Origin: Candidatus Blackburnbacteria bacterium RIFCSPHIGHO2_12_FULL_44_25
GTDB taxonomy: Bacteria > Patescibacteriota > Microgenomatia > UBA8517 > UBA10165
Reading direction: 5' to 3'
DNA length: 43,739 nt
NCBI GenBank assembly: GCA_001816455.1
Contig: MHCB01000006.1
Span: forward strand, 1-43,739
Part shown: one piece after another, positions 1 to 9,206 of the stretch
How the letters are laid out: every line of letters begins with the position of its first letter
How positions within the stretch are numbered: position 1 is the stretch's first letter
Position numbers and translations under genes: made by a program
Notes under the pieces: generated by a model
What the model was told of the DNA's origin: nothing
Databases searched by the model: none
The model's input: only the letters and a program-made list of their open reading frames with translations

Positions 1-363
1 TAGGGAATCTACACGTTTTAGGAAAAAACCCGAAGGTGTCGTATCTGTTCCACCTCCGGGGTGGAACAGTGCTTGCACCTCGCTTTTAATTTCTGTGGCA
101 AGCTCTGCTGGCACTCTTTCGTCGGCGTGGATGAAGAGGGCCCAGTCTCCTTTTACCCTGTCTAGGCCGTAGTTGTGTTGGCCTGCAAAATCGGAATTTA
201 ATTCTCGTCTGAAGACCTTTGCGCCTAAGCGTTTTGCGATTTCTACAGTCTTATCTTTGGAGTAATCATCAATTACAATTAGCTCGTCGCACCAGGAAGC
301 ACTTTTTATACAATCTTCTATGTTTTGCTCTTCGTTCTTGGTAAGGATCACACAGCTAAGCAT
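1..363 (-). CDS. Glycosyltransferase family 2 (partial, runs off left edge)
   Basis: Reverse-strand translation MLSCVILTKNEEQNIEDCIKSASWCDELIVIDDYSKDKTVEIAKRLGAKVF... matches the GT2 N-terminal pattern (ILTKNEE..I..C..S...DEIIVIDD.S.D.T). Confidence 0.85.
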   Translation of the reverse strand, partial: MLSCVILTKNEEQNIEDCIKSASWCDELIVIDDYSKDKTVEIAKRLGAKVFRRELNSDFAGQHNYGLDRVKGDWALFIHADERVPAELATEIKSEVQALFHPGGGTDTTPSGFFLKRVDSL

Positions 364-430
364 TTTTTTAATTTCAGAGAGGACACCCAGGTTTCCTCTC
401 TGCGCTCGCAAGCAAAGCTTGGCCTAACGG

Positions 431-1141
431 CTAAACTCGCTGCTCTCCTTCCTTGAAACGCGCAGCTCTGATTACTTTGTAGAGACGCGGAATAAAACGA
501 TACACTATTGACGAACCGACAATTAAAGCCATTGTTGGATAAATAATGTTTAGGGGGAAAGTTTGGGTGTCGGAGCCGATATTCCAACTGTGCAAGAATA
601 AAAACCAAAAGCCGACGTAGTTTAGGACATGAGATTTCAGCCAATGCCGATTCAAAAATGGCTTATGGCGAAAGTAGGCTGCCAAAACCCCTAGGGTAAT
701 TAAAGTAAAACCAATTCGGCCATAGTTTAGGAGAAGATCTGTTTGGGTGAAAAAGCCTGGGATAAAAGCATCGATTACACCCTGGGTTCCTTCTGCAAGA
801 AAAGCACTGAGAGTAAAGAAGGTAGGGTGGGCAAGAATTAAAAGATAAGCATAGATGCCATTTCTTTCATGGTCAACCGTGGATCTACTGTCGAAAATCT
901 TAAACCATAATGGCATAAAGGCGCCGTGGACAATTTGTAAAAAAATTAAGAAGAAGGCGTATAGGCCGGTTAACCGTAGGAAAAGATAAGCCACAAGAGA
1001 GGGATTTGAGAACATTTTGATCAAGCCAGCTGGTCCTCCCGAGTTTTTGAGGACCACATAGAGCGGGATCAGAAGGAAGAGGATGTAGAGAATTTTTACA
1101 AAAAGCCTAAGTTTGTTTTTCTGTCCGTAAGTTTGATCCAC
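431..1141 (-). CDS. Ferric reductase-like transmembrane protein (MsrQ/YedZ-like)
   Basis: Multi-TM protein with spaced histidines (LILAHPTFF, HWLKSHVLNYVGFWFLFLHSW) typical of heme-ligating ferric reductase TM domains. Confidence 0.6.
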   Translation of the reverse strand: MDQTYGQKNKLRLFVKILYILFLLIPLYVVLKNSGGPAGLIKMFSNPSLVAYLFLRLTGLYAFFLIFLQIVHGAFMPLWFKIFDSRSTVDHERNGIYAYLLILAHPTFFTLSAFLAEGTQGVIDAFIPGFFTQTDLLLNYGRIGFTLITLGVLAAYFRHKPFLNRHWLKSHVLNYVGFWFLFLHSWNIGSDTQTFPLNIIYPTMALIVGSSIVYRFIPRLYKVIRAARFKEGEQRV

Positions 1142-1185
1142 ATCTTTAGTATACCAATTCCGTGGTAGAATACCTTAGTTTTTGA

Positions 1186-1258
1186 GGATCCGTAGCTCAG
1201 TTGGTAGAGCGTTCGATTCACATTCGAAAGGTCACAGGTTCGAGCCCTGTCGGGTCCA
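1186..1258 (+). tRNA. tRNA-Val (anticodon CAC); 3' CCA not encoded
   Basis: Acceptor GGATCCG/CGGGTCC, D-arm GCTCAGTTGGTAGAGC, anticodon stem TTCGA/TCGAA with loop TTCACAT, T-arm ACAGGTTCGAGCCCTGT. Confidence 0.93.
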
Positions 1259-1263
1259 CATTG

Positions 1264-1848
1264 CTATAAGTATCCAAGATAACGTAGACCACCTAGAGCT
1301 ATTAGCCCAGAAACGACGATTCCTGTTAAAAGTTGGATTGTGGAGTGTTTGTTTAGTGTCAATCTCGCCCAAAAAATAATTGGGATTGTTATGTAGAGTA
1401 GGAGTAAATTCCACCCAAACAGGAAATTTATTAAAATTCCCCCAAATGTATTCAAAGCAGTGTGGAGGCTTATCTGCCAATGGGTTGTGATTGTAAAAAG
1501 AACAATTAAACAAGTAATCAAAAGGATATTTAAATCAAATAACAACCTAGTGCCAAACTGATGGGCTAGAAACAATGAAACTAAATTGTTGATAAAAACC
1601 AAGGCCAAAAATGGGTAGCGTTCTTTTCTTTTTGGCAGATCCCAGGCTGTGGCTAGACCCATCTTTGGAGCAAGATATAAATATGATAGTGGGATAACAA
1701 CTTCTAGAAATAAAATGCTTGGAAACAATATGACTAATTGTTGACTAGTCAGACCAGAACGAAGTATTGTTGCCAAAAATAATACTGGTAACCACATTTG
1801 TGGTCCAAGCAGTACAGATAGCAACTTAGCAATTTTTGTTGCGTTCAT
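1264..1848 (-). CDS. PAP2-like integral membrane protein
   Basis: Multi-TM ORF; C-terminal ARLTLNKHSTIQLLTG resembles the PAP2 SR....H...D..aG motif; start chosen at MNATKIAK. Confidence 0.45.
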   Translation of the reverse strand: MNATKIAKLLSVLLGPQMWLPVLFLATILRSGLTSQQLVILFPSILFLEVVIPLSYLYLAPKMGLATAWDLPKRKERYPFLALVFINNLVSLFLAHQFGTRLLFDLNILLITCLIVLFTITTHWQISLHTALNTFGGILINFLFGWNLLLLYITIPIIFWARLTLNKHSTIQLLTGIVVSGLIALGGLRYLGYL

Positions 1849-1948
1849 ATCTTCGATAGTATCAGAAACGTTGGGAATGGTGTGTGAAAGTGAGAGGTGT
1901 TTTCCGCAAGGCGAGACCTTACAGGGGTCACCCAAAAGCAGTTGGTGT

Positions 1949-2188
1949 TTAATACTTTCTATATTTATCGTGTTGCCCGATATCTATAAAAAGTGCTGTA
2001 GATTTATCAATCCAGGTGAGGAATATCCGATTACCCTTGTCGATTCTGATAGTCCAAATTTTGGTTCCTCGTAGTTTTTCCAACTTTAATCCTGGATGTG
2101 CTGGATTGGAAATAAACATAGAAATAGCTTTAGTAGTTTTACTGAGCAGACCTGGATCGTTTTTTAAAAACTTTCGTCGATATGACAA
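1949..2188 (-). CDS. RelE/ParE/YafQ-superfamily toxin
   Basis: Small basic protein ..HPGLKLEKLRGTKIWTIRIDKGNRIFLTWIDKSTALFIDIGQHDKYRKY; adjacent to Phd/YefM-like antitoxin. Confidence 0.75.
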   Translation of the reverse strand: MSYRRKFLKNDPGLLSKTTKAISMFISNPAHPGLKLEKLRGTKIWTIRIDKGNRIFLTWIDKSTALFIDIGQHDKYRKY

Positions 2189-2230
2189 GTATCGTGAAGA
2201 ATATTGGAGTTACACCATTCTTCTAGTCTT

Positions 2231-2500
2231 CTAGGGCTTGCTTTCTCTTTCCATCTCTTCGAAATCTGCTTCGAGTTCTGCTAGTGTAGAGATTTTTTTT
2301 GTCTTTCCGGCTTTATATTCTTTCAATGCTTCGTTTAATGCAGCCTCTAACTGAAGTTTTTCTAACAGATCTAGGCCTATTATTGCGCCAAGGGGTTTGT
2401 TGTTAGATACAACAATGATGGGTTCTTTGGATTTATTTGCATCCTGAAGAACCCTTTTATATTCCCTTTGAATTTGTCGTGCGGATATTGTGTTAAGCAT
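2231..2500 (-). CDS. Phd/YefM-family antitoxin
   Basis: MLNTISARQIQREYKRVLQDANKSKEPIIVVSNNKPLGAIIGLDLLEKL: Phd/YefM N-terminal pattern; located upstream of the toxin. Confidence 0.75.
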   Translation of the reverse strand: MLNTISARQIQREYKRVLQDANKSKEPIIVVSNNKPLGAIIGLDLLEKLQLEAALNEALKEYKAGKTKKISTLAELEADFEEMERESKP

Positions 2501-2538
2501 ATGTTTGCATATTATCACAGGCCAACTGTTTATGTCAA
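2499..2538 (-). promoter_or_regulatory. TA promoter: TTGACA-N16-GATAAT with inverted repeat ATATGCAAACATAT over the start region (candidate autoregulatory operator)
   Basis: -35 at 2533-2538, -10 at 2511-2516, palindrome 2499-2512 overlapping the start codon of the antitoxin. Confidence 0.5.
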
Positions 2539-2604
2539 GTTGACATACAATTATCAATAAGGGTGTTTGACACATTCTTCTCTTTACTCCAAAATGGTTT
2601 TTAT

Positions 2605-3159
2605 ATGATTACTAGGCGGCTTGGGGCAGCGATTGTTGATATTCTTCAGACGGTAGTTTTGGCTGTTGCGATATTTTTGGTTGTTTACCTCTTTCTTTTT
2701 CAACCACATCAGGTGAAGGGAGATTCCATGTTTCCTAACATGCTGGATGGGGAATATCTGTTGACAGACAAGCTGTCTTACCGGCTTGGGAAACCAGATC
2801 GGGGAGATATTGTTGTATTTGCAGCACCTCCAAACCCGAGTGAGGATTATATTAAGCGGATAATTGGTTTGCCTGGGGAGAGTGTTTTGATACGGGACGG
2901 AAAGGTTTATATAAACGGGAGCGAACTCAGAGAGAGCTATTTGCCCGATTCCTTAATAACTTCCGCCGGGCAGAGTTTATCAGAAGGGTCCGAGATGGTA
3001 TTGGCGGATGATGAGTATTTTGTACTTGGAGACAATAGACCCAATTCTTCTGATTCGAGGCGGTGGGGGCCGGTTAAGAGAAAAAAGTTAGTTGGACGAG
3101 CTTGGGTTGTTTATTGGCCGCCAAAAGAGGCGGGGGCAATCGACCACGCAGAGTACTAG
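2605..3159 (+). CDS. lepB: Signal peptidase I
   Basis: GDSMFPNMLDGEYLLTDKLSYR, RGDIVVFAAP, YIKRIIGLPGE, GDNRPNSSDSRRWG. Confidence 0.95.
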   Translation: MITRRLGAAIVDILQTVVLAVAIFLVVYLFLFQPHQVKGDSMFPNMLDGEYLLTDKLSYRLGKPDRGDIVVFAAPPNPSEDYIKRIIGLPGESVLIRDGKVYINGSELRESYLPDSLITSAGQSLSEGSEMVLADDEYFVLGDNRPNSSDSRRWGPVKRKKLVGRAWVVYWPPKEAGAIDHAEY

Positions 3160-3163
3160 AATA

Positions 3164-4009
3164 CTAGGCCGCTACTCCGCCGAAGAGTTTTTGGAGTCTG
3201 TCTTCTGTTTCGGTAATTCCGCCTTTGAAAACCAGGACTATTCTGGTTTCTCTTTGAGACCTTAATATCTTGACGGAGGTAGGTTTGTTTATTTCCTTGT
3301 CGGTTAGGGCATCTTTTAAGACTTCGGTCATTCTGTCAACCTCTTCTGAAACTATTATTGGATTTTTTGGAGGGGTTTGAGGGGAGGGTTTCTGACCAAC
3401 TTTTGCCTTCATCCTGCGGGCTAGGTCTTCCGCACGTCTTACGGAGCCTGATTCTCGCAAAATTATTTTGTAGGCTTCTACCATTAAGCTCGAGTCTTCA
3501 ATCGCGGCCAGAGCTCGAGCGTGGCCTTCAGTTATAAGTCCTGAGAGAAGCCCGTCTTTTAATGCATCCGGAAGGCGAAGGAGGCGAAGACTGTTGGCGA
3601 TGTATGCCGGACTTTTACCGATTCTTTGTGCAACATCGGCGTTAGTCAGACCAAATTCATCCATCAAGCGTTGAAACCCTCGGGCGCGGTCCAACGCGTT
3701 AAGATCCACACGTTGAACGTTTTCGATGATTGCTAACTCGAGCATTCCGCGGGGAGAGGTTTCTTTTATAATTGCCGGAACATGTGTAAGACCGGCATAT
3801 TTTGAAGCTCTCCAGCGCCTTTCGCCTGCGATTATTTGGAATCCTGCTGGGGTTTTAGCAATAACAAGAGGCTCAAGAATACCGTGTTCTTTTATTGAAT
3901 CGATGAGATCAACTAAACTTTCGGGCGTAATAACACCGCGTGGTTGAAGCGGGTTTGGTTGAAGTTCTTCAACCGAGATCATTTCTACTTGGGCTATAGT
4001 AACGGACAT
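3164..4009 (-). CDS. parB: ParB/Spo0J-family partition protein
   Basis: LQPNPLQPRG...GILEPLVIAKTPAGFQIIAGERRWRASKYAGL..IPAII, HTH VAQRIGKSPAYIANSLRLLRLP. Confidence 0.93.
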   Translation of the reverse strand: MSVTIAQVEMISVEELQPNPLQPRGVITPESLVDLIDSIKEHGILEPLVIAKTPAGFQIIAGERRWRASKYAGLTHVPAIIKETSPRGMLELAIIENVQRVDLNALDRARGFQRLMDEFGLTNADVAQRIGKSPAYIANSLRLLRLPDALKDGLLSGLITEGHARALAAIEDSSLMVEAYKIILRESGSVRRAEDLARRMKAKVGQKPSPQTPPKNPIIVSEEVDRMTEVLKDALTDKEINKPTSVKILRSQRETRIVLVFKGGITETEDRLQKLFGGVAA

Positions 4010-4025
4010 TGTTTAAAAGTTAGAG

Positions 4026-4271
4026 CTACCCAACTGCGACAACAGAAGAGCCTCTTTGTGTCTTGAATTTAACGCTTCCAGAAACTGTCGCGTAGAGGGT
4101 GTGGTCGCGGCCGACTTTTACTCCGTCGCCAGCATGGAACTTCGTTCCCCTCTGCCTTATTAAAACACTTCCTGCAGAGACTTTTTCACCGCCAGAAATT
4201 TTAAGACCCAAACTCTTGCCGCGCCTGTTGCCTTTTTGCCTTACTTTTCCGCCTGCTTTTTTCTTTGCCAT
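4026..4271 (-). CDS. rpmA: 50S ribosomal protein L27
   Basis: MAKKKAGG...NRRGKSLGLKISGGEKVSAGSVLIRQRGTKFHAGDGVKVGRDHTLYA. Confidence 0.97.
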   Translation of the reverse strand: MAKKKAGGKVRQKGNRRGKSLGLKISGGEKVSAGSVLIRQRGTKFHAGDGVKVGRDHTLYATVSGSVKFKTQRGSSVVAVG

Positions 4272-4376
4272 GGTTTATCTTTCCTTAAGCGATATGTAAC
4301 TATACAATAGTTTTTTCACGCAAGTCAAGTTGTATACTTTTATATGTTTAAGCACACTTACGAGTAGAATGGAGGT

Positions 4377-4691
4377 CTAGGAGACGATCTTTTCGACTTT
4401 CACGCGGGTATATTGGCTTCTGTGTCCGATTGTGCGACGGTATCGGGATTTGGCTTTATATTTACTAACACGAATCTTCTCACCTTTTTCTTCTCCCATA
4501 ACGCTCACTAGGACCTTTGCCCCTTTGACCAATGGCTCACCAATAGAAACTTTGTCTTCGTTGGTCACCAGTAAAACTTCGTCTAAATCAACGTTTTTAG
4601 TCTCTGTTGGATACTTGGCTTCTAAAAGGAGTTCTTTCCCCTCTTCTGCCTTGTATTGTTTGCCATTGGATTTTACTACTGCGTATTTCAT
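4377..4691 (-). CDS. rplU: 50S ribosomal protein L21
   Basis: MKYAVVKSNGKQYKAEEG...KYKAKSRYRRTIGHRSQYTRVKVEKI. Confidence 0.97.
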   Translation of the reverse strand: MKYAVVKSNGKQYKAEEGKELLLEAKYPTETKNVDLDEVLLVTNEDKVSIGEPLVKGAKVLVSVMGEEKGEKIRVSKYKAKSRYRRTIGHRSQYTRVKVEKIVS

Positions 4692-4714
4692 ATAAAAATC
4701 TCGGGGAGGATACT

Positions 4715-5791
4715 TTAGGAGATAAGTATACTTTGTTTTGAATACGTTTTCAATTTTGTGGATATACCAGATACCATGCCAAGAAGGGCAGACATTGAGA
4801 TTAGGGCCGAGCCTCCGGAAGAAACAAAAGGAAGGGGAATTCCGGTTATGGGGAGTATTCCTAAGTTCATTCCAATGTTTATCACCACATGAGTAAAAAA
4901 TACGAAAAATATACCCCCTAGGAGGCTTTGGGAGAATGGGTCTTCAACTCTTTTTAAAACAACAATTATTCTATAGAGAATCAGCCCAAAGGCCATGATT
5001 GCGGCAAGTGCCCCCAAAAAACCTAGCTCCTCAGAAAGACTTGAAAAGATAAAATCGGTGTGACGTTCAGGCAAAAACGCAAGCTGGCTTTGAGGCCCTT
5101 GGCCCAATCCCCGACCTAAAAGTTGTCCACTTCCAATTGCAATAACGGCCTGAAGAGAGTTGTAGCCGGTTCTTAGTGGGTCTGCGGCAGGATAGATAAA
5201 TGATAAAATACGGCTTTTTTGGTAACCGGCAAGGCTTTTCCACAGAATTGGTGTTGAAATAACAAAAAGCAGGATACTTGTTACAAACCACCAGATAGGA
5301 GCCCCGCCAACAAAAACGACTCCAAGAAAACCTGCTCCCGCAACAATACTAGAACCAAGATCTGGCTGTTTGAAAATCAAAAAGAAGGCTGGTAGAAAGA
5401 CAAGAAAGCTCCACAAGAATCTTTTTGGGTCCTTCCCTCGCGAAACAAGATGGGCAAGAAAAACAATAAGGAACGGTTTAATGATTTCTGAGGGTTGGAT
5501 ACTTAAAGATCCTATTACAAGCCAACGGCTGGCGCCGCGGATGAACGCTCCGGTAAAAAGAGTTAGCAATAGTAGGATACAACAGAGAACATATATGAAA
5601 GGTGATGTGTTTTTAATTATCTTAATGTCTACTGCGGAAAAAAGGACGAAAGTCAAAAGCGCAATAGCAAGATATATAAATTGCTGAGGAAAGCTTCCCG
5701 GAGAGACACTCGAGAGGACAATACTCCCCAGGGCAGTTAAAAAGATAGTTGGGATAAAAATAATCCAATCAATGGATCGAAGCAAAAACAC
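4715..5791 (-). CDS. rodA: Rod shape-determining protein RodA (SEDS family)
   Basis: SEDS membrane protein: QPSEIIKP, QPDLGSSIV, RHTDFIFSSLSEELGF, GIPLPFVSSGGSAL; next to ribosomal/ileS block. Confidence 0.85.
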   Translation of the reverse strand: MFLLRSIDWIIFIPTIFLTALGSIVLSSVSPGSFPQQFIYLAIALLTFVLFSAVDIKIIKNTSPFIYVLCCILLLLTLFTGAFIRGASRWLVIGSLSIQPSEIIKPFLIVFLAHLVSRGKDPKRFLWSFLVFLPAFFLIFKQPDLGSSIVAGAGFLGVVFVGGAPIWWFVTSILLFVISTPILWKSLAGYQKSRILSFIYPAADPLRTGYNSLQAVIAIGSGQLLGRGLGQGPQSQLAFLPERHTDFIFSSLSEELGFLGALAAIMAFGLILYRIIVVLKRVEDPFSQSLLGGIFFVFFTHVVINIGMNLGILPITGIPLPFVSSGGSALISMSALLGMVSGISTKLKTYSKQSILIS

Positions 5792-5807
5792 GAGTTATTA
5801 TACCTCT

Positions 5808-8678
5808 TTACGATCGTGTCACAGAAAATGTGTCACCGGTGGATAGGTTGCCTGCAAGTGTTTTTTTCTTAAGCCAGTTTAATAAGTCTGGATTAGTAGG
5901 AAGCCAGGGTGCAACGATATTGATTTTATCGGTCAAGGCGACTTTCAAGTTCTTTCTTTCTTCTTGAATACTGCGTGCGAGTTCTCGGGTTTTTCCTTCT
6001 TCCTCCAATTCTGGGGTTATAACAGTATCTAGTTCTATTTGTGGCTCATTGTCACTTTTCGACACTTTCCACATGACCTTTTTAACATTTAATTCGTCTT
6101 TAATCAGTTGAAGAAGTTCTTCGGAGGGTTTAACTTGCATATAAGTAATACGAATTTCGCTTAAGGGTTGGCGGACTGGAATACTGGCAAACTTTCTTGC
6201 GGCATGGCCCTTTTCCACAACTCTTCTTATAACCCCCATATTTTCGATTAGCTGCAGGTCACTTTCTCCTAGCTCTCTATATTTCGGCCACTGGGTAAGG
6301 TGCACGGATTCTTCCCCGGTTAAGTTCTTGTATATTTCGTCTGACAAAAATGGCACAAATGGCGCGAGAACTTTGCTTAGCGATATGAGTGTGAAGTATA
6401 AAGTATTAAAGCAGGCGCTTTTATCTTTTTCATCCTCGGCTGCTTGGCTTATTCTGTCCCGAGAGCGTCTAACATACCAAAGAGAAAAATCAGAAACAAA
6501 TTCCTCAAGCGCGAGAGCCGAACTTTTTGCGTCGTATTTTTCTAGCGACATAGTAACTATAGAAATGCTTTCATTTAATCGCGCAAGTATCCATCTGTCT
6601 AAAACATTTTCAGAAACATTATCTTCTGTTGGGGACCAGCTAGCTGAAATGGTGTAGTTTACAAAAAAGTTGTAGATGTTCCAAAGCATTAAGTGGAAAC
6701 TTCTTCGGACTTGGTCTGCGGTTTTGTAACCAAACAGGAGATTCTCTTTGGGGTCTTGGCGAGCATACAGCCAACGCATAACGTCAACACCAATTTTATC
6801 GGCGCCTTCGTTGAACTCAATCATGTTCCCCCAGCTCTTGTGCATTGGACGCCCATCTTCTGCAAAAAGTGTTGCGAATCCTAAAACAGTTTTGAAAGGT
6901 TCTTTATTTTCCAAAACTGTACTCATTGCTATCAAAGAATAAAACCAGTTTTTAAATTGGCCCGGAAAAGATTCTGTTATAAAATCAGCCGGGAACCGAT
7001 CTTTTGGCATTGTTGAAAATGGAACTATGCCCGCATCAAGCCAAGGATTTCCAACGTCTGGAATTCTTTCTGTTAGTCCTCCGCACTTTGTACATTTCAT
7101 TTTTACTTCGTCAATAAAGGGCCTGTGGGGAGAGTTGCCTTCTAATTTTTCCCAACCCTCAACGGCTTTTTCTTTTAATTCTTCTTTGCTGCCGATTACT
7201 TGAAACTCACCGCAACTTTTACATTCCCAGATTGGGAGCGCAAGTCCCCAGTATCGTTTTTTGGAAATTAACCAGTCGTGCATATTGTTAAGCCAGTCAA
7301 GTTCTCTTTTTAAACCAAACTCGGGGATCCAGTTTATTTTTTTTGCAACCGCCTTCATTGGTTCTCGCAGGGGGTCCATTGTGATATACCATTCATCAAC
7401 TACCCGCCAAACAAGCTCTGTGTGGCAACGCCAACAACCCGGGTAGCGGTGGGTGTACTTTAGTGTATTAAAGAAGAATTCTCCGTCATCTTTTTCTTTG
7501 ACATAATTTAAGATTACTTCTGGGTGGTCTTTGGCGTTCTTGCCTGAAAATTCACCAAGGTCTTCAAGATAATTTGCCCCTTCGTCGATCACATCTATTA
7601 CCGGAAGCTCCAATTTCTTGCCAAGTTGAAAATCTTCTGTTCCTGCTCCAGGGGCTATGTGGACCAACCCTGTTCCTTCTTCTTCGGAGATTGGTAGAAT
7701 TAAAGGGTCGGCTGCTACTATTTTGTGGGGTTTGTCACTCATTGCGTTTTTGACGCGGGGTAAATCGTCAAAAGGTGAGGTATATGTAAGCCCAATTAAT
7801 TCGGAGCCTTTAACTGTTTTTAAAACTTTGAGTTCGAGGCTTTCGACCTTACTGGCAAGTAGGTAGTATTTATTTCCCTCTACTTCCCCTTCGGCTAACG
7901 CATATTCTTTTTCCGGATCAACGGCAACTGCGACATTTGCCGGCAGAGTCCAGGGAGTCGTGGTCCAAACTAAAAGATACGTATCCTCTTTCCCTTTGAC
8001 AGGGTATTCAACGAAAACTGATTCGTGAGTTGCTTCTATGTAGTCCTCGGTTAGCATTTCGTGCTGGGAAATTGCAGTTCCGCAACGGGGACACCAGGGA
8101 ACTGAGTCGTGACCTTTGTAGACTAGTCCTTTTTCGTGACATTTTTTTAAAAAATTCCAAATTGCGAAATTGTTTTCATCGGATAGAGTGAAATATGAGT
8201 TATCCCAATCCATAAAATAGCCTAAGCGTTTTGACTGCTCGGTCTGAATTTCTGCGAACTTGTAGACCCGATCTTTGCAAAGTTGTACAAATTTAGCGAT
8301 GCTTGCTTTGACGTCTCCGGGAACTAAATTTTCTATATCTTTCTTACTTTTTAAACCCAGATCTTTCTCCACTTGAACTTCGACCCATAAGCCCTGGCAA
8401 TCAAACCCGTTTTGGAAGCGCTGTTTGTACCCTTGCATGTTATAGAATCGTTGCCAAATATCTTTATACGTTCTCCCCCAGGCGTGATGGACACCCATGG
8501 GGTTGTTTGCCGTTATTGGTCCGTCGAGAAAAGAAAATGTTTTATCGGACTTGTCATTTTTATGGAGGTACTTATCCACTATTCCCCCTTCATACCATGA
8601 CTTTAGAAGCTCCTTTTCGAGCTCTACAAAATTTACCTGTGTGTTAACGGGTTGAAATCTCTTTTGGGTCTTTTTCAT
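5808..8678 (-). CDS. ileS: Isoleucyl-tRNA synthetase
   Basis: Class I aaRS: NPMGVHHAWGRTYKD (HxGH-like), LLVWTTTPWTLPANVAVAV editing region, RPMHKSWGNM (KMSKS-like), IleRS zinc cysteines. Confidence 0.95.
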   Translation of the reverse strand: MKKTQKRFQPVNTQVNFVELEKELLKSWYEGGIVDKYLHKNDKSDKTFSFLDGPITANNPMGVHHAWGRTYKDIWQRFYNMQGYKQRFQNGFDCQGLWVEVQVEKDLGLKSKKDIENLVPGDVKASIAKFVQLCKDRVYKFAEIQTEQSKRLGYFMDWDNSYFTLSDENNFAIWNFLKKCHEKGLVYKGHDSVPWCPRCGTAISQHEMLTEDYIEATHESVFVEYPVKGKEDTYLLVWTTTPWTLPANVAVAVDPEKEYALAEGEVEGNKYYLLASKVESLELKVLKTVKGSELIGLTYTSPFDDLPRVKNAMSDKPHKIVAADPLILPISEEEGTGLVHIAPGAGTEDFQLGKKLELPVIDVIDEGANYLEDLGEFSGKNAKDHPEVILNYVKEKDDGEFFFNTLKYTHRYPGCWRCHTELVWRVVDEWYITMDPLREPMKAVAKKINWIPEFGLKRELDWLNNMHDWLISKKRYWGLALPIWECKSCGEFQVIGSKEELKEKAVEGWEKLEGNSPHRPFIDEVKMKCTKCGGLTERIPDVGNPWLDAGIVPFSTMPKDRFPADFITESFPGQFKNWFYSLIAMSTVLENKEPFKTVLGFATLFAEDGRPMHKSWGNMIEFNEGADKIGVDVMRWLYARQDPKENLLFGYKTADQVRRSFHLMLWNIYNFFVNYTISASWSPTEDNVSENVLDRWILARLNESISIVTMSLEKYDAKSSALALEEFVSDFSLWYVRRSRDRISQAAEDEKDKSACFNTLYFTLISLSKVLAPFVPFLSDEIYKNLTGEESVHLTQWPKYRELGESDLQLIENMGVIRRVVEKGHAARKFASIPVRQPLSEIRITYMQVKPSEELLQLIKDELNVKKVMWKVSKSDNEPQIELDTVITPELEEEGKTRELARSIQEERKNLKVALTDKINIVAPWLPTNPDLLNWLKKKTLAGNLSTGDTFSVTRS

Positions 8679-8685
8679 TTTCGAT

Positions 8686-8964
8686 TTAACCTAAGAAGCT
8701 AAGGAGGCGTTTGACTGTTCCTTGGTCAACCACTAAACCGTCACTTCCTGGGTTTGTGGCATCGACCTGTGTTTTGTTTCCTGGCACATTACCTTTTGAA
8801 TCCGGGTTATCATGCGGAAAATCCGGTCGATCCACAAAAAGATGTTCCCTGAAGTTGGGAAAGTATTTAGCAAGAAGCTCGTCACTTTGTCGCCACAACC
8901 TTGCATCATGTGCCATAGCCATTGCGTCTGCTTTTTCATGGTTTGCCTTGCGTTCAGTGTCCAT
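8686..8964 (-). CDS. Hypothetical small protein upstream of ileS
   Basis: MDTERKANHEKADAMAMAHDARLWRQSDELLAKYF...; 7 nt gap to ileS; the longer ORF reads back through a hairpin, so the start is placed at MDTERK. Confidence 0.5.
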   Translation of the reverse strand: MDTERKANHEKADAMAMAHDARLWRQSDELLAKYFPNFREHLFVDRPDFPHDNPDSKGNVPGNKTQVDATNPGSDGLVVDQGTVKRLLSFLG

Positions 8965-8970
8965 TAAATG

Positions 8971-8994
8971 AAAAACCAGCCCTTTTGGCTGGTT
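8971..8994 (-). terminator. Terminator-like hairpin AACCAGCCaaaagGGCTGGTTTTT (part of attenuator-like leader)
   Basis: 8-bp GC-rich stem followed by a short T run on the minus strand, immediately before the MDTERK start codon. Confidence 0.6.
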
Positions 8995-9159
8995 CCTTTT
9001 TAGTTTCCACCAAGAAACCAGCATCACCTAACCATTAATTATAATAATGGCTGCTGGTTGGATGGAAATCCTCTTGAACATGTGCTTTATTGTACCGCTG
9101 CCCACGGAATGTGTCAAACATACCGACATATTATAAAAGGCTCGATTTATCGGTCTCTA

Positions 9160-9174
9160 CAAGGGGTCGCCTTG
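9160..9174 (+). repeat. REP-like palindrome copy 1 (CAAGGGGTCGCCTTG) upstream of RAYT
   Basis: Inverted repeat AAGG..CCTT; AAGGGGTCGCCTTG repeated exactly at 9900-9913. Confidence 0.7.
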
Positions 9175-9206
9175 AAAATTATCGATTTGTCGTGCTAATC
9201 TGATAT

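Noticed and set aside
1182-1379. 65-aa plus-strand ORF
   Set aside because: It is translation through the tRNA-Val gene.
9007-9027. Classical trp-type leader peptide (tandem Trp codons)
   Set aside because: Trp codons lie between segments 2 and 3 rather than in segment 1 and the downstream gene is ileS, so the classic geometry does not fit.
8960-9110. Canonical T-box riboswitch upstream of ileS
   Set aside because: Could not find the conserved AGGGUGGNACCGCG T-box sequence or an obvious specifier loop; kept only as an attenuator-like leader.
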